Position numbers and translations under genes: made by a program
Shown here: positions 63,819 to 64,000 of the stretch, piece by piece
Layout of the letters: each line of letters starts with the position of its first letter
Position numbering within the stretch: the stretch's first letter is position 1
Notes under the pieces: generated by a model
Seen by the model: only the letters and a program-made list of their open reading frames with translations
The model's database searches: none
What the model was told of the DNA's origin: nothing
From: CAYNJF01 sp964397555
GTDB taxonomy: Bacteria; Pseudomonadota; Gammaproteobacteria; Berkiellales; Berkiellaceae
Direction of reading: 5' to 3'
Length of the DNA stretch: 64,000 nt
Assembly (NCBI GenBank): GCA_964397555.1
Contig: CAYNJF010000005.1
Coordinates: forward strand, 1 to 64,000

Positions 63819-64000
63819 GACTTACTCTACCCATTATCCTATTGTGGCTTACCAGCTTTGCTTGTCACGCTGAACTCATTATTGAAATCAGTCAGGGTAC
63901 GCAAGGTGCCGTTCCAATCGCTATTCCCTCCTTCAATGCCGTAGGTCCAAGTGCTTCCTCAATTCCTTTGGATGTTTCAAAGGTGGTTGCCTCCGATCTG
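63815..64000 (+). CDS. tolB: Tol-Pal system protein TolB, N-terminal part (partial, 3' end outside window)
   Basis: First 62 codons. Signal peptide about residues 1-19 (ending CHA before Glu20), then LIIEISQGTQGAVPIAIPSF, the N-terminal domain of periplasmic TolB. ATG at 63815 overlaps the tolA stop (ATGA). The beta-propeller lies beyond the window. Confidence 0.93.
   Translation, partial: MRLTLPIILLWLTSFACHAELIIEISQGTQGAVPIAIPSFNAVGPSASSIPLDVSKVVASDL

Overview
The window is chromosomal DNA of a gammaproteobacterium of moderate GC. The case rests on gene content and order: accB-accC-prmA-dusB-fis-purH-purD, ruvC-ruvA-ruvB followed by the ybgC-tolQRAB cluster, ribF-ileS-lspA-ispH followed by type IV minor pilins and PilSR, plus MutH, RpoS, IHF-beta and Fis. 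The order within the class cannot be fixed from the sequence alone. No rRNA, tRNA, CRISPR array, insertion sequence, integrase or phage gene was recognised. Two runs of ten N interrupt genes (7859-7868 in dusB, 45545-45554 in pilY1).

Layout. 1-3.1 kb: end of thyA, folA, an orphan 510-residue repeat protein and a DUF374 acyltransferase. 3.0-11.2 kb (minus strand): mutM, then purD, purH, fis, dusB, prmA, accC, accB and aroQ. 11.3-15.5 kb: cutA, a receiver-GGDEF protein, and groES-groEL behind a sigma32-like promoter. 15.6-18.1 kb: coq7 and a three-gene bufferin (copper-binding RiPP) operon bufA-bufB-bufC. 18.2-25 kb: a DUF47 protein, a small coiled-coil protein, DUF2970, rpoS, ihfB, an outer-membrane barrel protein, a Sel1-repeat lipoprotein and a Pit phosphate transporter. 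25-32.6 kb: a gamma-glutamylcyclotransferase-like protein, DUF3025, mutH, a patatin-like phospholipase, ung, guanine deaminase with a structured leader, a PHP phosphoesterase, an EamA exporter and ispB. 33-42 kb: rplU-rpmA-obgE, rpsT, murJ, ribF-ileS-lspA-ispH.

42-54.7 kb (minus strand) is a type IV pilus region. PilS and PilR sit at its upstream end, followed by two successive minor-pilin sets (fimT-pilV-pilW-pilX, then pilV-pilW-pilX-pilY1-pilE). 54.7-64 kb: a PP0621-like zinc-ribbon protein and an SDR, then fmdB-aspS-nudB-yebC-ruvCAB-ybgC-tolQRA and the start of tolB.

The genome is compact. Operons commonly overlap by 1-32 bases, and several convergent gene pairs overlap at their 3' ends with no hairpin between them. 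The more unusual elements are the orphan repeat protein, the bufferin operon, a cytosolic-type patatin phospholipase, mutually exclusive hairpins over the guaD ribosome binding site, a perfect in-frame 36-bp tandem repeat in pilV, a probable AUC start for nudB, and N runs that look like assembly-join artefacts rather than real gaps.
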